Shown: piece by piece, positions 1-10,447 of the stretch | Position numbering within the stretch: position 1 is the first letter of the stretch | Layout: each line of letters starts with the position of its first letter | DNA from: Euprymna scolopes | Taxonomy: Eukaryota; Mollusca; Cephalopoda; Sepiida; Sepiolidae | Assembly (NCBI GenBank): GCA_024364805.1 | Contig: CM044489.1 | Span: 114,172,995 to 114,204,730, forward strand | Length of the DNA: 31,736 nt | Direction: 5' to 3' | Made by a program: the position numbers and the translations under genes | Notes under the pieces: generated by a model | The model's input: only the letters and a program-made list of their open reading frames with translations | The model's database searches: none | What the model was told of the DNA's origin: nothing

Positions 1-639
1 ATATTAAATGATTTTAGATTCCGCTCGCCTGAATGGGTAAGTGAATGAAAGGAGGTAGTCTTAAAATCGCCACAACAATTAATAACGACCGATGAGAAGC
101 GCATGCGCCAACTTTGTTTCCTTTTAATGTCTAACAACGGAAGTGGATTTTTCTTCCGTTTTTTATTTTTTTGTTTTGTTTTTATTTTTCTTTATTTCAT
201 CCAATTTGTTTCTTTGCTTTATTCCATTAAGCCATGCTTTGTACTTTTTTGTTCTTCGCTTTTGTTTCATTTTCTAATTTTCAAGATTAGATTGGCTTGG
301 AAAAAGACTTCGACTGTCCTGTACAGAGTATTTTTCTCAAAGGAGACGTTTTATTACACCGATAATTAAATTCTCTTTTGTGGTATGCTTAAACAAAAGA
401 TAAAATAATTATTGAAATATATAAATAAACATTTAATTACATCGAAAAGCATTTATTTTTATTTTGTCTTCGCAGCTAATTAGTTTATTTGTAACTACTG
501 CGAAATACTCATTTAATCAAATCTAAATGATATCAGATTTTACTTACATACGATCAAAATTGTTTCAAATGCATCTACTCTATAATGAAGGCCGATGTGT
601 ATTTTTGTGTATATAAATATATGCCACGGTTGTTCGTAA
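1..639. other. Spacer, no gene recognised
   Basis: AT-rich sequence with long T runs between about 150 and 290. A frame of 88 codons here is rich in Phe and Leu because of the T runs and shows no domain. A GTAAGT donor-like site near 36 follows a short TTTTAG, but the enclosed segment is only about 19 nt and is not convincing. Confidence 0.5.
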
Positions 640-835
640 AGTAACGCATCTACTTCATTTTAACTCTAAAAATTGAAGAACTACGAAGACGTGAGTGGTA
701 CCATTAAAAAGAGCAAACTTTTCTGCCATAGAATTGATTTTTCTACATAGTCATTACTACTCTCAATACAATTTTCCCAGGAATCAAATGACGCATTTTG
801 ATTTTGATACACGTCCGTCACATGGGTTACTTTCT
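640..835 (-). pseudogene. Mariner/IS630-type transposase C-terminal scrap
   Basis: On the minus strand the stretch around 720-790 reads WENCIESSNDYVEKS. This resembles the usual C-terminal signature of mariner-type transposases, in which W..C is followed about ten residues later by DYVEK or DYFD. Upstream residues (VTHVTDVYQNQN) continue the frame, but neither the catalytic core nor a terminal inverted repeat could be seen, so only a tail remains. It differs clearly from the mariner at 11.9-13.1 kb, whose tail reads SDGDYFNQ, so it would be a separate family. The assignment rests on one short motif and could be chance. Confidence 0.4.
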
Positions 836-940
836 TAGTCTCACGGCGTCAATATCTGCTAACAAAGAGACGAATCTTTCATAATTTGAAATCTATTTCC
901 GTCTATTTGAAATAGTAGGCATTACTTTTGAAACATCTCT

Positions 941-1067
<127 letters not shown>

Positions 1068-1229
1068 TCGGCGATGGAAATCCAAATAAAGAGTCCGTTT
1101 AAAACGCTATATCTCATCGATGATAGTGATCTCAGAAATGAATTTACGCATCTAATTATATGCTGGATATCAAGTGAAGTAACGAGATTTCTCGTTACCT
1201 AATATGCACAGAACAATTGCATGATAACG

Positions 1230-1440
1230 CTCATCTTCGTTCGATTGACAAGTATCTATTGAATCTTTCGAATGACAGTAATTGTCACTTCCTACAACGA
1301 TGATTACATAACTATCAAACACTAATGTCTGTAGGTATCAAAATAATTGCTAGTACTTATTTTTATATTCATAAAAAATATATTTATATTTTATATTTAT
1401 AAAGATAATATCGCTATGAGCTTCTTTAATAAATTAAAGT
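1230..1440 (+). mobile_element. Decayed SINE copy, body mainly
   Basis: From about 1273 the sequence (GACAGTAATTGTCAC, then CTACA, a TA-rich stretch, then AATATCGCTATGAGCTTC) parallels the body of the SINE at 1601-1810 in the same order and at similar spacing. The tRNA-like head is too eroded to recognise: GAATCTTTCGAATGAC near 1261 may be its remains. It is therefore either an older, head-poor copy or half of a local duplication. Confidence 0.45.
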
Positions 1441-1600
1441 TGATCCCTCTTTATGGAATTAAGAAAACGTGGTTAATCTAAGTACAAAATGCAATATTCT
1501 GATTTGACTTCCTGTTGTTGAATACTGCCTGACTTTTTACTATTCGTGCCTGCTAACATAGCGTTTATAAGTAAATAACCTCTTATTGTGTTAAATTCTG

Positions 1601-1810
1601 GTAGCCTGGAGGTAGAATGCTGGACTACGGAGTCACGGTTGACTTGTGACTGGGTTCGAATCTCTAGATTGGCAGTAATTGACACTTTCTACACTTATGG
1701 TGCATAAACATGAAACACTTGTATATGTAGGTATAAACATAATTGATTATATTTATAATAATGTTATCACCATAGGGGTGGATGAAGCTCCTCGAACTTG
1801 ATGCAGTCAC
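1601..1810 (+). mobile_element. tRNA-derived SINE
   Basis: A tRNA-like RNA polymerase III promoter is visible: an A-box-like TAGCCTGGAGG at 1602-1612 (one mismatch to TRGYNNANNNG) and a B box GGTTCGAATCT at 1653-1663 (one mismatch to GGTTCGANNCC), about 40 bp apart. A body follows that begins GGCAGTAATTGACAC and ends near GATGAAGCTCC around 1800. The same head and body order recurs at 17.37 kb. Such elements are non-coding and depend on a partner LINE for movement; the partner was not identified. Confidence 0.65.
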
Positions 1811-1839
1811 TCCATCCCGGAGAAGAAAATTCTGTTGAA

Positions 1840-2730
1840 AAAAGCATTATTAAATCCTATTGGAAGGCTCTGCAAGATGCTACACACACTAAAGAATAGA
1901 AAACATCAGGAAAGGTTTGATAAGAATGCTAAAGAGGTTCATCAGTTTATAGACCAAATGTATTCTCACAAAGCTTGGATCCAGGACAAGAACCAATCTG
2001 CTATGTAGATGTCTATAAAAGTAAAAGTCAGATTCAACGTGCTCTTCCGTTATGGAAGAGAGTAAGTCCTTGAAGAATGGTGTTGCTCCACTGGTGGTGG
2101 TCAAACTCTTCTGATAGATAAATTGGGTACTTTGAATCTTTGAAACGGCATTAAGCACCACATCGAACATTGATAAAGAAGTTATTTCGTCGATTCCACA
2201 AAATCCAGATATTCTTGAGTTTAAACTTGAACCAACTTATCATTCTATTATCGACCCCAACTAGTGAACACAATGCAGGTACCATATCCGTCAGTTTGTT
2301 GTCTTCTACAAAAGCTGTCTACGTTCCATTTACGGTGTTAGCTTTTAAGACAGAATGTCAAATGTTGATCTGTTCACAAAGTGCAATATTGATGGAATAG
2401 AGACATTACTTATTCAGTCCCAGTTGCGGTGGGTCGGCAATGTCTTGAAAATATTTAATGACATGATATCAAAAAATGTTTATGTACGGTCAGCTTAAAC
2501 AAGGAAAAAGAAATGTCGGCTGCCCATTTCTAAGGTACAAATACAAATTGAACAGCAACCTGTCTTATGTTAACATACCTTCACGTCAATTGTGAGAACA
2601 AAGTAATGCAACTGAAAGAGTGGAAATCAATGTTTTGACGGTCTTCATAGCTTTCAATCTACCAGTTTGAATCGTCTGAAAATAAACAAAAGTAAAAAAC
2701 TAAATGGACGGCAAAAATACCAGTGTTTGC
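1840..2730 (+). mobile_element. Decayed RTE-type LINE fragment
   Basis: The plus strand preserves blocks typical of RTE (BovB-like) LINE proteins in the expected order. NRKHQERFDKNAKEVHQFID at about 1895-1955 corresponds to the linker after the endonuclease. LLIDKLGTL and an ISSIPQNPDI block at 2110-2210 correspond to the region before the reverse transcriptase. QSQLRWVGNVLK at about 2417-2450 with YGQLKQGKRNVGCPFLRYK at about 2484-2545 corresponds to the C-terminal block. The blocks lie in different frames with stops between them, and the reverse transcriptase core between about 2260 and 2350 is missing, so this is an internally deleted dead copy. The 5' endonuclease is absent. No clear 3' tail or target duplication was found. 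Confidence 0.62.
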
Positions 2731-2883
2731 TCATTTAATTTTCATATTTTGACCACGTATGAACTACTTTATAAATTCGTTGCTGGACTCAACTGTCATT
2801 TCAGGCTAAAGCATAAAATCTACCAATGACTAATTTTGGTTCTTGAACTGTAACGCCCAACCTAAAACGATAATTGATCTGAA

Positions 2884-2934
<51 letters not shown>

Positions 2935-2991
2935 TTCTTTCTCTCTGTCTCACTCTCTCTCTCCTTTGTTACCTATATCTCTATCGCTTCT

Positions 2992-3080
<89 letters not shown>
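2884..3080. repeat. Compound microsatellite (CT)n(TA)n(TTA)n
   Basis: A pyrimidine-rich CT array with interruptions runs from 2884 to about 3007, followed by TA to about 3044 and ATT to about 3078. The 80-codon frame across it is purely repeat-encoded. Confidence 0.95.
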
Positions 3081-4145
3081 AATAAAATGAACTCATTTTT
3101 CCCGTGTGAGTTTGACCTTAATAGGATTAAAAATCACAACATTACATTCAAATGTAATGTCCCCACACTTCAGCACAGGGTCTGAGGTGTGATATAGGCC
3201 TACTACCCTTACAGTTCATTGATATTCGTACATTTCTATATTTTTCCGGTGAGAGTTCACTGCCACAATCAGTTAGAATCAGTGGAAGTTGTAAAATCTT
3301 TTCTCTCTATTCGATTCATACTCCGCCCGCGACCACGTAATTCCGCTGCGGATACGTTCACAGGGAAATATACGAGGAACACCGGTTTGAGTTCTTAGTT
3401 GCTTAAAAAATATGGATTGGCATTTTTCCGTCGGGTGAAACGCGACTTTACATTCCAGTTATTCTGTGGGTTACTTGTGCAATTTTATAAATTTCTTCTT
3501 TTTTTTCACTTTTTTTCCTCCCTTTATATTTTTTCTCTTTTTGTAGGTGGGTGGGGGGGTTGCGATTCGAAGGATTAATTAAACGAAACGAACTAACATT
3601 GTATTCCAGTTTTTATAAGAAACTTTAGCAGTCAACTGCCAGCGTTCTTCAAATCTTGCACGGATTAGTAGCTTTAATATTTTATTTACTGCTGACTTCC
3701 TATTTTCGGATTAGTTACTTATTCATTATTTATTGCTATACATTGCATTTCTGAGAGTTTCATTAGCACAATTACTACTACGCTATCGATATTGGAATCA
3801 GACGACATTCAAATTGGTTAACAGCGACCAACATTAAAAAAATAAAAAAACACGGTCAGTTTTCTGTTTTTATTTATTCATTTTTTTTCATCCAAAGAAA
3901 ATAAATAAATAAAATCTAATAAACATATTTTCATTATACACGGTAAGTTTTATTTTTTTTAATTTTGTTTTTCCACTTAAAAAAAAAAAACATTAGATTT
4001 TGATTATATATATTTGTATTTTATGCGGTAACTTTTTGGGGTTTTTGCTTTTTTCCCCCTTTTTTTCCTTTGGTACTCTTTCACGTTTTGTTTTATTCCT
4101 TTCAATTTTACACGTCACATATTAGCTAAATCAGGGCGGGGGGCA
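3081..4145. other. Spacer rich in poly-T and poly-A runs
   Basis: No gene was recognised. It contains a perfect-arm palindrome at 3139-3160 (ten-base arms, two-base centre), a G-rich run near 3547-3560, and many T runs around 3500-4075. GGGCGGGGGG at 4134-4143 lies just outside the Helitron 5' end and is not treated as a promoter. Confidence 0.6.
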
Positions 4146-4576
4146 TCTATAAATATAAAAGCTAAAATGTGTGTGGGGGGTATTCCTTCATCCTAAACTC
4201 GGCTCCTCCTGCTACTACGACAATGACGTCATGTTTGACCTAGAAAACGTTGACGTTAGTTTCAACCACCTGCAAGTGTTTTTAAAGGGTTAATTTTATC
4301 CGTTCTCAATTGTGTATCTCTTTGGCGTAGAGGTAACGTGTCAGGCATTTTTCCGCCTTAGCCTCGATGCTTCGGGTTTGAGCCTGTCTTCTTACCTAAA
4401 CCTTTTTCTCTCTTTTACACCTTTTTTTTCCTTTTTTTACATTTGTTTGCTGATTTGCTTTGTTTTGTTTTTTCCAATTTTTTATAACATCGTGTTTTTT
4501 TATAATATTAAAACAGGGTCCCCCTCCTATATACACACCTCCAAACACCCGGGCAACGCCGGGTACCCCCCGCTAG
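4146..4576 (+). mobile_element. Non-autonomous Helitron, apparently complete
   Basis: Both ends match Helitron rules. The left end starts TCTATAAATATAAAAGC right after an A at 4145. The right end is CTAG at 4573-4576 followed by T at 4577, consistent with insertion between A and T. A hairpin with stem ACCCGG/CCGGGT and loop GCAACG occupies 4547-4564, eight bases before CTAG, as expected for a Helitron 3' terminus. There are no terminal inverted repeats and no coding capacity. Inside are a CRE-like TGACGTCA (4224-4231) and a tRNA-like A/B box pair. The 3' end resembles the minus-strand element at 29.59 kb, including CACCTCCAAACACC before the hairpin, so the two belong to one family. Confidence 0.72.
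4323..4384 (+). promoter_or_regulatory. tRNA-like pol III promoter module inside Helitron
   Basis: TGGCGTAGAGG at 4323-4333 is a perfect match to the A-box consensus TRGYNNANNNG. GGTTTGAGCC at 4375-4384 fits the B box with one change, 42 bp downstream, which is normal tRNA spacing. The intervening sequence does not fold into a convincing complete tRNA, so this is a tRNA relic or SINE head carried by the Helitron. Whether it is transcribed is unknown. Confidence 0.42.
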
Positions 4577-4974
4577 TTATAAAATATTTCTTTGTTCTGA
4601 AACTTAAATTGCTTCATCTCTTTTGTTTGAAGTCAATTTATTGTTTATTCTCTTTTTCAGACCAATTACCATTTGTCTACAGATGAAATTCTTGTTGCAT
4701 TTTCATTATATGTATTTGATTTCACTATGAAAATTGCCTAACTAAACTAGCAAACGTACTCGATTTTTCTCCACCGCAGAGTTCCAACCTGTTACAGTAT
4801 ATTATCTATTATATAAAATAGTTGCAATATATGCAAATGAGATGCTGGCAGTTTGAAAAGAGAGCTTGTATATTTTTAGCTTTACTATAATTTTACTTGG
4901 GTATTTGCTTTTTACGTCAGATAAAACTCGAGTATTTGTTTTATTTTATTTATTGTTAGGATTCGTCTTGATTA

Positions 4975-6035
4975 GGTGCTTCGATTTTTACCTCTCGTGT
5001 GACAACAGTAAGAAATCAGAAGCTCACAGTATTAATGCTGGAGTCCCTCAGGGTTCCATCCTGGGCCAAACTCTCTTCCTGATCTACACTAATATCTCCC
5101 AAATCACAACATGATCATTTGTATACATGCTGACGACACTACCATCTATGACAACACTTCAAAGGCCGTAAATGACCAAATTCTCTCTGATTCCTCTGAT
5201 CTTGATCAAGGGGAAAGAGTTGGCTGGTAAATTTTAATACATCTAAAATCAAGCTTCTATCTTTACATCATCAACGTTCTGGTCCCCTCTGTTATCAATT
5301 GAAATGAATGGCTCGCGTCTTGGGGAGGCTCCATGTTTTGACAAGCTTCTGGGTCTGACCTTTCCCCTGATCTGGAACACGTACACAAAATCCATTGCCA
5401 AAGTCGCTGGAAAAAACGGAATAATTCTACCGCTTCAGTAGATATTTCACTGCTGGTGCAATTCTCTAACTAACTAAGAGCCAAGTACGTCCTAAAATGG
5501 AGTACTATTGCCACCTTTGGGCAGGAGCTGCTAAAAGGACTTTATTCTGCCTTGACATAGTTCAAAATAGCCTGCTTCCCTTTTCTCTTCCCTGCAACAT
5601 CTTTCCCACAGAAGAGACGTTGCGAACCCGTCTCTGTTTTATCGTTATTTTTATGGCCAGTGCTCGTCTGAGCTCCAATCCATGGTCCCCCATCGCCAAA
5701 CTGTCATGAAAAGCACTCGTCTACTGAAACCACTATCAATAATTTCCCCCCACTCTTTATCTGTGCCTAAAACATAACGTAGATTCCATGAAGTTTCTTT
5801 TTTGAACCTCACGCCTGTGTAACTCTCTTCCATTTTCCCGCTTTCCAGCAGACTATAATATGGTCGTCTTCAAGTCCAACGTAAGCAAGTTCTTCATGAT
5901 CCGTCCTTTTAAGTAATCTAATTTACCAAATTTCCACTACTAACGATTACTACGATATTGTCCCATTGACTACCCTACACTCATTAACCCTTATCCTCGA
6001 GTGACCTCCAGGCCTTGATAAGTGGTGACTCTTTT
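4975..6035 (+). mobile_element. Jockey/CR1-like LINE, 5'-truncated and decayed
   Basis: The 3' half of a LINE reverse transcriptase is recognisable. The block NAGVPQGSILG at about 5035-5070 is the RT loop, HADDTTIYD at about 5128-5155 is the catalytic Y/F-x-DD motif with His in place of Tyr, and RPKMEYYCHLWAGAAK at about 5489-5535 with LDIVQN is the thumb and C-terminal block. DYNMVVFKSNVSKFF-like remnants near 5855-5900 mark the end of the protein. Frames switch several times and stops occur, so it is a dead copy. The 3' untranslated region, ending AACCCTTATCC...GATAAGTGGTGA, matches the minus-strand LINE tail at 31.57-31.73 kb. No poly-A tail or target duplication was evident. Confidence 0.75.
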
Positions 6036-8640
6036 GCAAAAATGTTATTAAGAGAACTAAATTACTACTTCGTCGGGTAGCTATGCTCGTTTCAAATAAT
6101 AATTATATTTCATGGACATTTTAATGATTTGAATCTATTCATCACATTCATTAAATTATTTAAGTAAAGCATCTAGATTATTTGCGTATTTATTACAAAT
6201 TTTCCGCTATGTACTTGAAACTTTGGGTATGTTTGTTTTTTGTTGTTGTTGTTTTTTTGGGTTTTTTTTTAGGGGGTTTGTTTTTTTGTAAAATCATGCG
6301 TGATTATGCCCTGACACAGAATCTTTGATGGAAATGTATTTGTTTCTTCCACCTGCAACTATTTGTCATTTTACGTTACTGTGAATCAATGACTTGGATT
6401 TATTTCATTAACAGCGTCTGTTGCGGATCCTGCTCGTTAAAAAAAAATTCGTCTCTATTCAAATCGAAGCTCATCTAAAGATGTTCAATTTAGTTTAATT
6501 AAAACCCATGGCTAAAGCTAGAGTCTCATCTGTACGAATAAATCGGCAACAAAATCCGTCAGAGATGTAAATTTACGGGTTATTTCTAACCATTAATTCT
6601 TTAAATCTTATCCCAAAATACTTGTCAGAAATTCGTCAAATGTAGCATGAAGCAATCGTTACACTCCAATGGTAACTAAATACATTAATCTTATTATTAC
6701 TACGACTACACTGCGACTGAGAATACTAGAAATTAGTATTTAAAGGCTCCAAAACTATTAATGAACCAGTATGATAATACTACGGATATTGGTGATACTA
6801 CTGCAGCCTATGATATTAATAATGATAGACTCTTAAAATTTCCTAAAATATTAATTGAAATTTTATTTAATCTAGCATATTATATAGGGTTAACTAATGA
6901 ATTTACCATCATATCCCATAAGGATATTCCATGAAACCTTAATCAATCTACAATCTACTAATCAAAACGTTTACGACTAACTTAACATTGATTTCTTCAC
7001 TGACTGTAACTAGTTTAAGTATAAGGATGAATAATTAATAGATAACTTTAAATATAAAAACCACAGGAAATGATAGAGTGACTATAAAAATAATAATCAC
7101 TTGGGTGAGATCATATCTAAATGTTACACAAATACTAAAATACATATAGACCGTTAATAAATCGCTGTAAATAAATAATGTAGTATATACCTATTTTCTA
7201 CAATTCATGTTCGTTCTTCTGTACTGATAAACATGAATTTATGTTTTATGTCTGATTAAACGGCATAACATCGCCCTAAGATGTAGGTACTTTAAATAGT
7301 CTGTGCTAAAAAATATAGTAAATATATATTTAATAATATCGCCTTCGTTTGCACTATTTTATGAGGATAAAAATGAATTTATAATTTTAAAATTAATTAT
7401 ATGTCTGCGTGGATATACTTCATTGTGCATGTAATTGATATTTCTAGTTTGTAATAGCTTAGCAGCTATTTGTCAGTTTTTAATATTTACAACATCGTTT
7501 TATAGAAATTTGTTTTTACAGAAAGTTGTTGATATCAGTTTTTTTTTTTATTATTGATAATATGAATTTTTATAAATATTGCTGTGTTTTATTCCTTTAG
7601 CTATATAATAAGTATTAAATTAGTAAATTATAAGTTTAGCAACTGCAGGTTCAACGTTATTATTGGCTATTAGGAATATAAATCAATTTTATTAGACCTT
7701 ATTTAACAATAGATAGATAATTTTAACTGAGTATTCAGAAAAAAAACTGTTCCCTTTAGGATAAGAAAGACATATTTCTCGGTTTAATAACTAAGTTAAA
7801 TAATAAGCAATATAATGATGGGTTTACAGGCCAAACTTTGAAATAAACTAGTCTGATTATAATTGAATTAATTAAATATCAGTTAACTGCAGTTGATAGA
7901 AAAGTGTAATTGAGTAAGTGTAGGTTTTAGAAAACTGTACAATTAGAAATAAGAGGGATAATGTTTTCTGTTTTGTCCTTATTGTATTATTCAGATTAAT
8001 ATATGTATTATTTGTTCGTTAAGAACTATTATTGCAAATAAAATGAGGAAGTTTATATGTTAGCAATTACAATGTGCTCCTCCCTGTAAAATGTGTATGC
8101 AAATGTGTAATACACAGTTATATCGTGGTGTATGCAGACCTAAATTTTAACCATATCTATACGATAGGAAGGTGTATGTATTATTAAGCTGGACTAGTTG
8201 TTAACACAGGCTAGATATCTATGGAACTGCAAGTATCCATTGACGATCGAACTAATTTACAATGTTATTTAGATATTTTATATTTCAATATCAGAATGAA
8301 TGTTACAAAAATATTTGAAACCATAAACAAAAGGATTAATGGAATTTAGCTTGAAAATAACAAAAGCCAGTAAGAATAATATTTATAGTTAACGATAACA
8401 AAAGGATTGACAATTTGACGTAAGGGTGACGTGACCAGAAACGACGATTTTGTTGTATCTAGAGTTGTCCAGATCGGAAAGCCAATCAGATTACTTGTGT
8501 CTGGATCGGCAATCAGCCGCCACTTTTATGTTCATGACAGCTCTAACGGACGCATTTTAGAAAAAATATAGAAACTAAGAGAAACGTTTTCAAACTCATA
8601 GACGAGGAACATCAAAGAAACAAAATCACATAAAATATAA
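6036..8640. other. Long AT-rich stretch with nothing recognised
   Basis: About 2.6 kb without a long open frame, tandem array or transposon motif that could be named. Stops are dense in all six frames. T/G-rich runs occur at 6225-6290. Two similar ATCGG-containing segments near 8471 and 8504 are the only local repeat noticed. Confidence 0.6.
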
Positions 8641-8665
8641 TCTGTTTTAATGATGTTTCCTTCAG

Positions 8666-8738
8666 ATGGAAATATATTCGTCTAGAGAACCTCAAGCAGG
8701 TGCCAACCGCTAAAGGAAAAGGGACCAGTGAGCACAAG
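8666..8738 (+). CDS. Candidate internal coding exon, unidentified gene
   Basis: A 73 nt segment is framed by a good acceptor (pyrimidine-rich TGATGTTTCCTTCAG ending at 8665) and a strong donor (AAG|GTATGT at 8739). If the first base completes a codon from an upstream exon, the remaining 24 codons are open and read W-K-Y-I-R-L-E-N-L-K-Q-V-P-T-A-K followed by GKGTSEHK. The composition looks like ordinary protein rather than the Phe/Leu/Ile-biased noise around it, and the local base composition is less AT-rich. The other two frames contain stops. I do not recognise the protein, and no partner exon could be confidently placed in the window, so the rest of the gene would lie outside. A 24-codon open frame can occur by chance, hence the modest confidence. 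Confidence 0.35.
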
Positions 8739-9106
8739 GTATGTTTTCTTTCGTCTGCGTCACGCAGACAATGACACGTTTTGTGAACTCTATAATTTAA
8801 TGTGTAACAAACGCACACACGCACCCACAATGTATCTTTTACATACAGTTAAGAGAGCACATTGTGCATGCATCACAGAGACACGTATGGGTCTCTGTGT
8901 ATACACACATTAGACAATATGGCCTGTGTAACAATACAACGACGAACGACATGTCATATATACAATTAAAGAAATTAGTGGCGTCTTGTATATATAACTG
9001 TTATATAGACAACGATGCGACACATTCGTTATTTATACGCACGCATGCAGATCGAGACAAACTGAACCAAATTAAGGCATATAACGATGGAATGAGCAGA
9101 TTCACC

Positions 9107-9108
<2 letters not shown>
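8739..9108. other. Spacer downstream of the candidate exon
   Basis: Contains short AC-rich patches (8812-8830) and overlapping short open frames with no recognisable domain. Nothing else was seen. Confidence 0.5.

Positions 9109-9170
<62 letters not shown>
9109..9170. repeat. (TTA)n microsatellite
   Basis: A near-perfect TTA array of about 62 bp. The poly-Tyr frame that crosses it is not a gene. Confidence 0.97.
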
Positions 9171-9171
<1 letters not shown>

Positions 9172-9474
9172 TTTTAACATTGCATTATCATCTTGCGTCC
9201 GTTTTGTTTGACGGAAGTTCTGTATCAGATGATATTTCAGGAAATTTTTCCTTCCTCAGATATATGTTCGACAAACGTCAATATGGGCTATTGTAATCCT
9301 GAGGAGTTTTGCACTATTCAAAATGGAGCTAAAAGTACTTTTATGTTGTTTTAAAATCTATTTTTTACTCATAGCAATATAGTACCTGTGTCATTTTATT
9401 TATTTGATTTTTTTTGTTTGATTTGTGTATTTTCTGTGTATTAATAACTTTGTTTGTAATTTATTTAATACATG

Positions 9475-9486
<12 letters not shown>

Positions 9487-9537
<51 letters not shown>
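9487..9537. repeat. (GT)n microsatellite
   Basis: About 51 bp of GT directly after a short TA run. Confidence 0.97.
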
Positions 9538-9542
<5 letters not shown>

Positions 9543-10132
9543 CAAGTCGATCAAAACAAGGCATGTAACCACTTGATGTAAGGGGCTAAAAATAACGAAA
9601 GATTATCGACACACATACAGAAGATTCCTATTGACTTGTAAAGATCAATGCCGTTGGTAAGAGGAAAAAAATTGGCAATAAGTCTACTAGCCTGGGAAAT
9701 AAGATAAAGGAATAAGAATGTGTGTTATAATGAGGTAACTGAATAGCGAATCGATGAAGCAACTTGATCAACAAGTCAAACGTACACACACACATAACAT
9801 TGTACAATCTTTCTAACGGTTCCAAATAATCTTAACGTAACGTAGTTGTTACATTTTAACACAAACCCGACCTTGTGTATGAAAGTTTTACAAAGAAACA
9901 AAAGAAAGAAATTAAAGGTGAATGTTTTATTTTGCTTTTTTGTTGAAAGAAAAGGCATTTACTATCGGTACATACCATGCGGCCTTACACATATTTTCCC
10001 AAGCCAGCAACAATATTGTGATACTCTTGCTTTTCCTTCCTTTATGTGTCAATTAACGGTTTCCCAGTCCCCAGCTAAAACTAGCTCTTATGTCTACAGT
10101 TCGCCGCACGAAACACGGTCGTTCGATAATTT
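9538..10132. other. Spacer, no gene recognised
   Basis: Mixed-composition sequence with short AC patches (9783-9793) and several overlapping short frames without recognisable domains. Confidence 0.5.
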
Positions 10133-10282
10133 TGTTAAAAGTTCGGAACGCTTACAAGTCCTGCAATTTGTTAAAAAGCTCTTCTCACACTGACACGGGA
10201 TTAAAAGTCCTTTCATGCCGTTATGTGGTTAAAAGTCTATCCCGCCGGCACGTGCTTCAAAATCGCTGTCGCCGCCACACGC
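10133..10282 (+). repeat. Degenerate 27-36 bp tandem repeat
   Basis: Five successive units begin TTAAAAG or a close variant at about 10134, 10171, 10201, 10229 and 10256 (TTCAAAATC in the last). The last three are 27-28 bp long and share a rising GC end (GCCGT, GCCGGCAC, GCCGCCAC). The repeat is imperfect, and it could instead be coincidental similarity in a CpG-rich block. Confidence 0.4.
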
Positions 10283-10419
10283 TTTTTTTCTCTCCAGTTT
10301 TCCTTATCTGCTTCCTCTATGACGTCATCTCGTGCCACGGCTTGGTCAGTTGCATACGTGCGAGTTTTGCAGCTGTTACATACGTCACGTGCCAGTCGCT
10401 TCGTTACACACACACACAT
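10283..10419 (+). promoter_or_regulatory. CpG-rich block with CRE and E-box motifs
   Basis: A full CRE palindrome TGACGTCA lies at 10320-10327 and an E box CACGTG at 10386-10391; another CACGTG lies just upstream at 10249-10254. The region is visibly richer in CG than its neighbours. No TATA box or gene start could be tied to it, so regulatory function is only a possibility. It could also be part of an unrecognised repeat. Confidence 0.25.
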
Positions 10420-10447
10420 ATAGATAGATAGATAGATAGATAGATGA
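10420..10447. repeat. (GATA)n microsatellite
   Basis: About six GATA units following a short AC run. Confidence 0.95.

Noticed and set aside
103-369. 88-codon frame resembling a membrane protein
   Set aside because: Its hydrophobic composition comes from T runs; it has no conserved motif and no supporting context.
4134-4155. GC-box-like GGGCGGGGGG followed by TATAAATA, resembling a core promoter
   Set aside because: TATAAATA lies within the first bases of the Helitron (TCTATAAATATAAAAGC), a typical Helitron 5' end, and no gene follows.
8471-8520. CRISPR-like or regulatory repeat (two ATCGG-containing segments)
   Set aside because: Only two imperfect copies with no regular spacer; CRISPR arrays are not expected in an animal genome.
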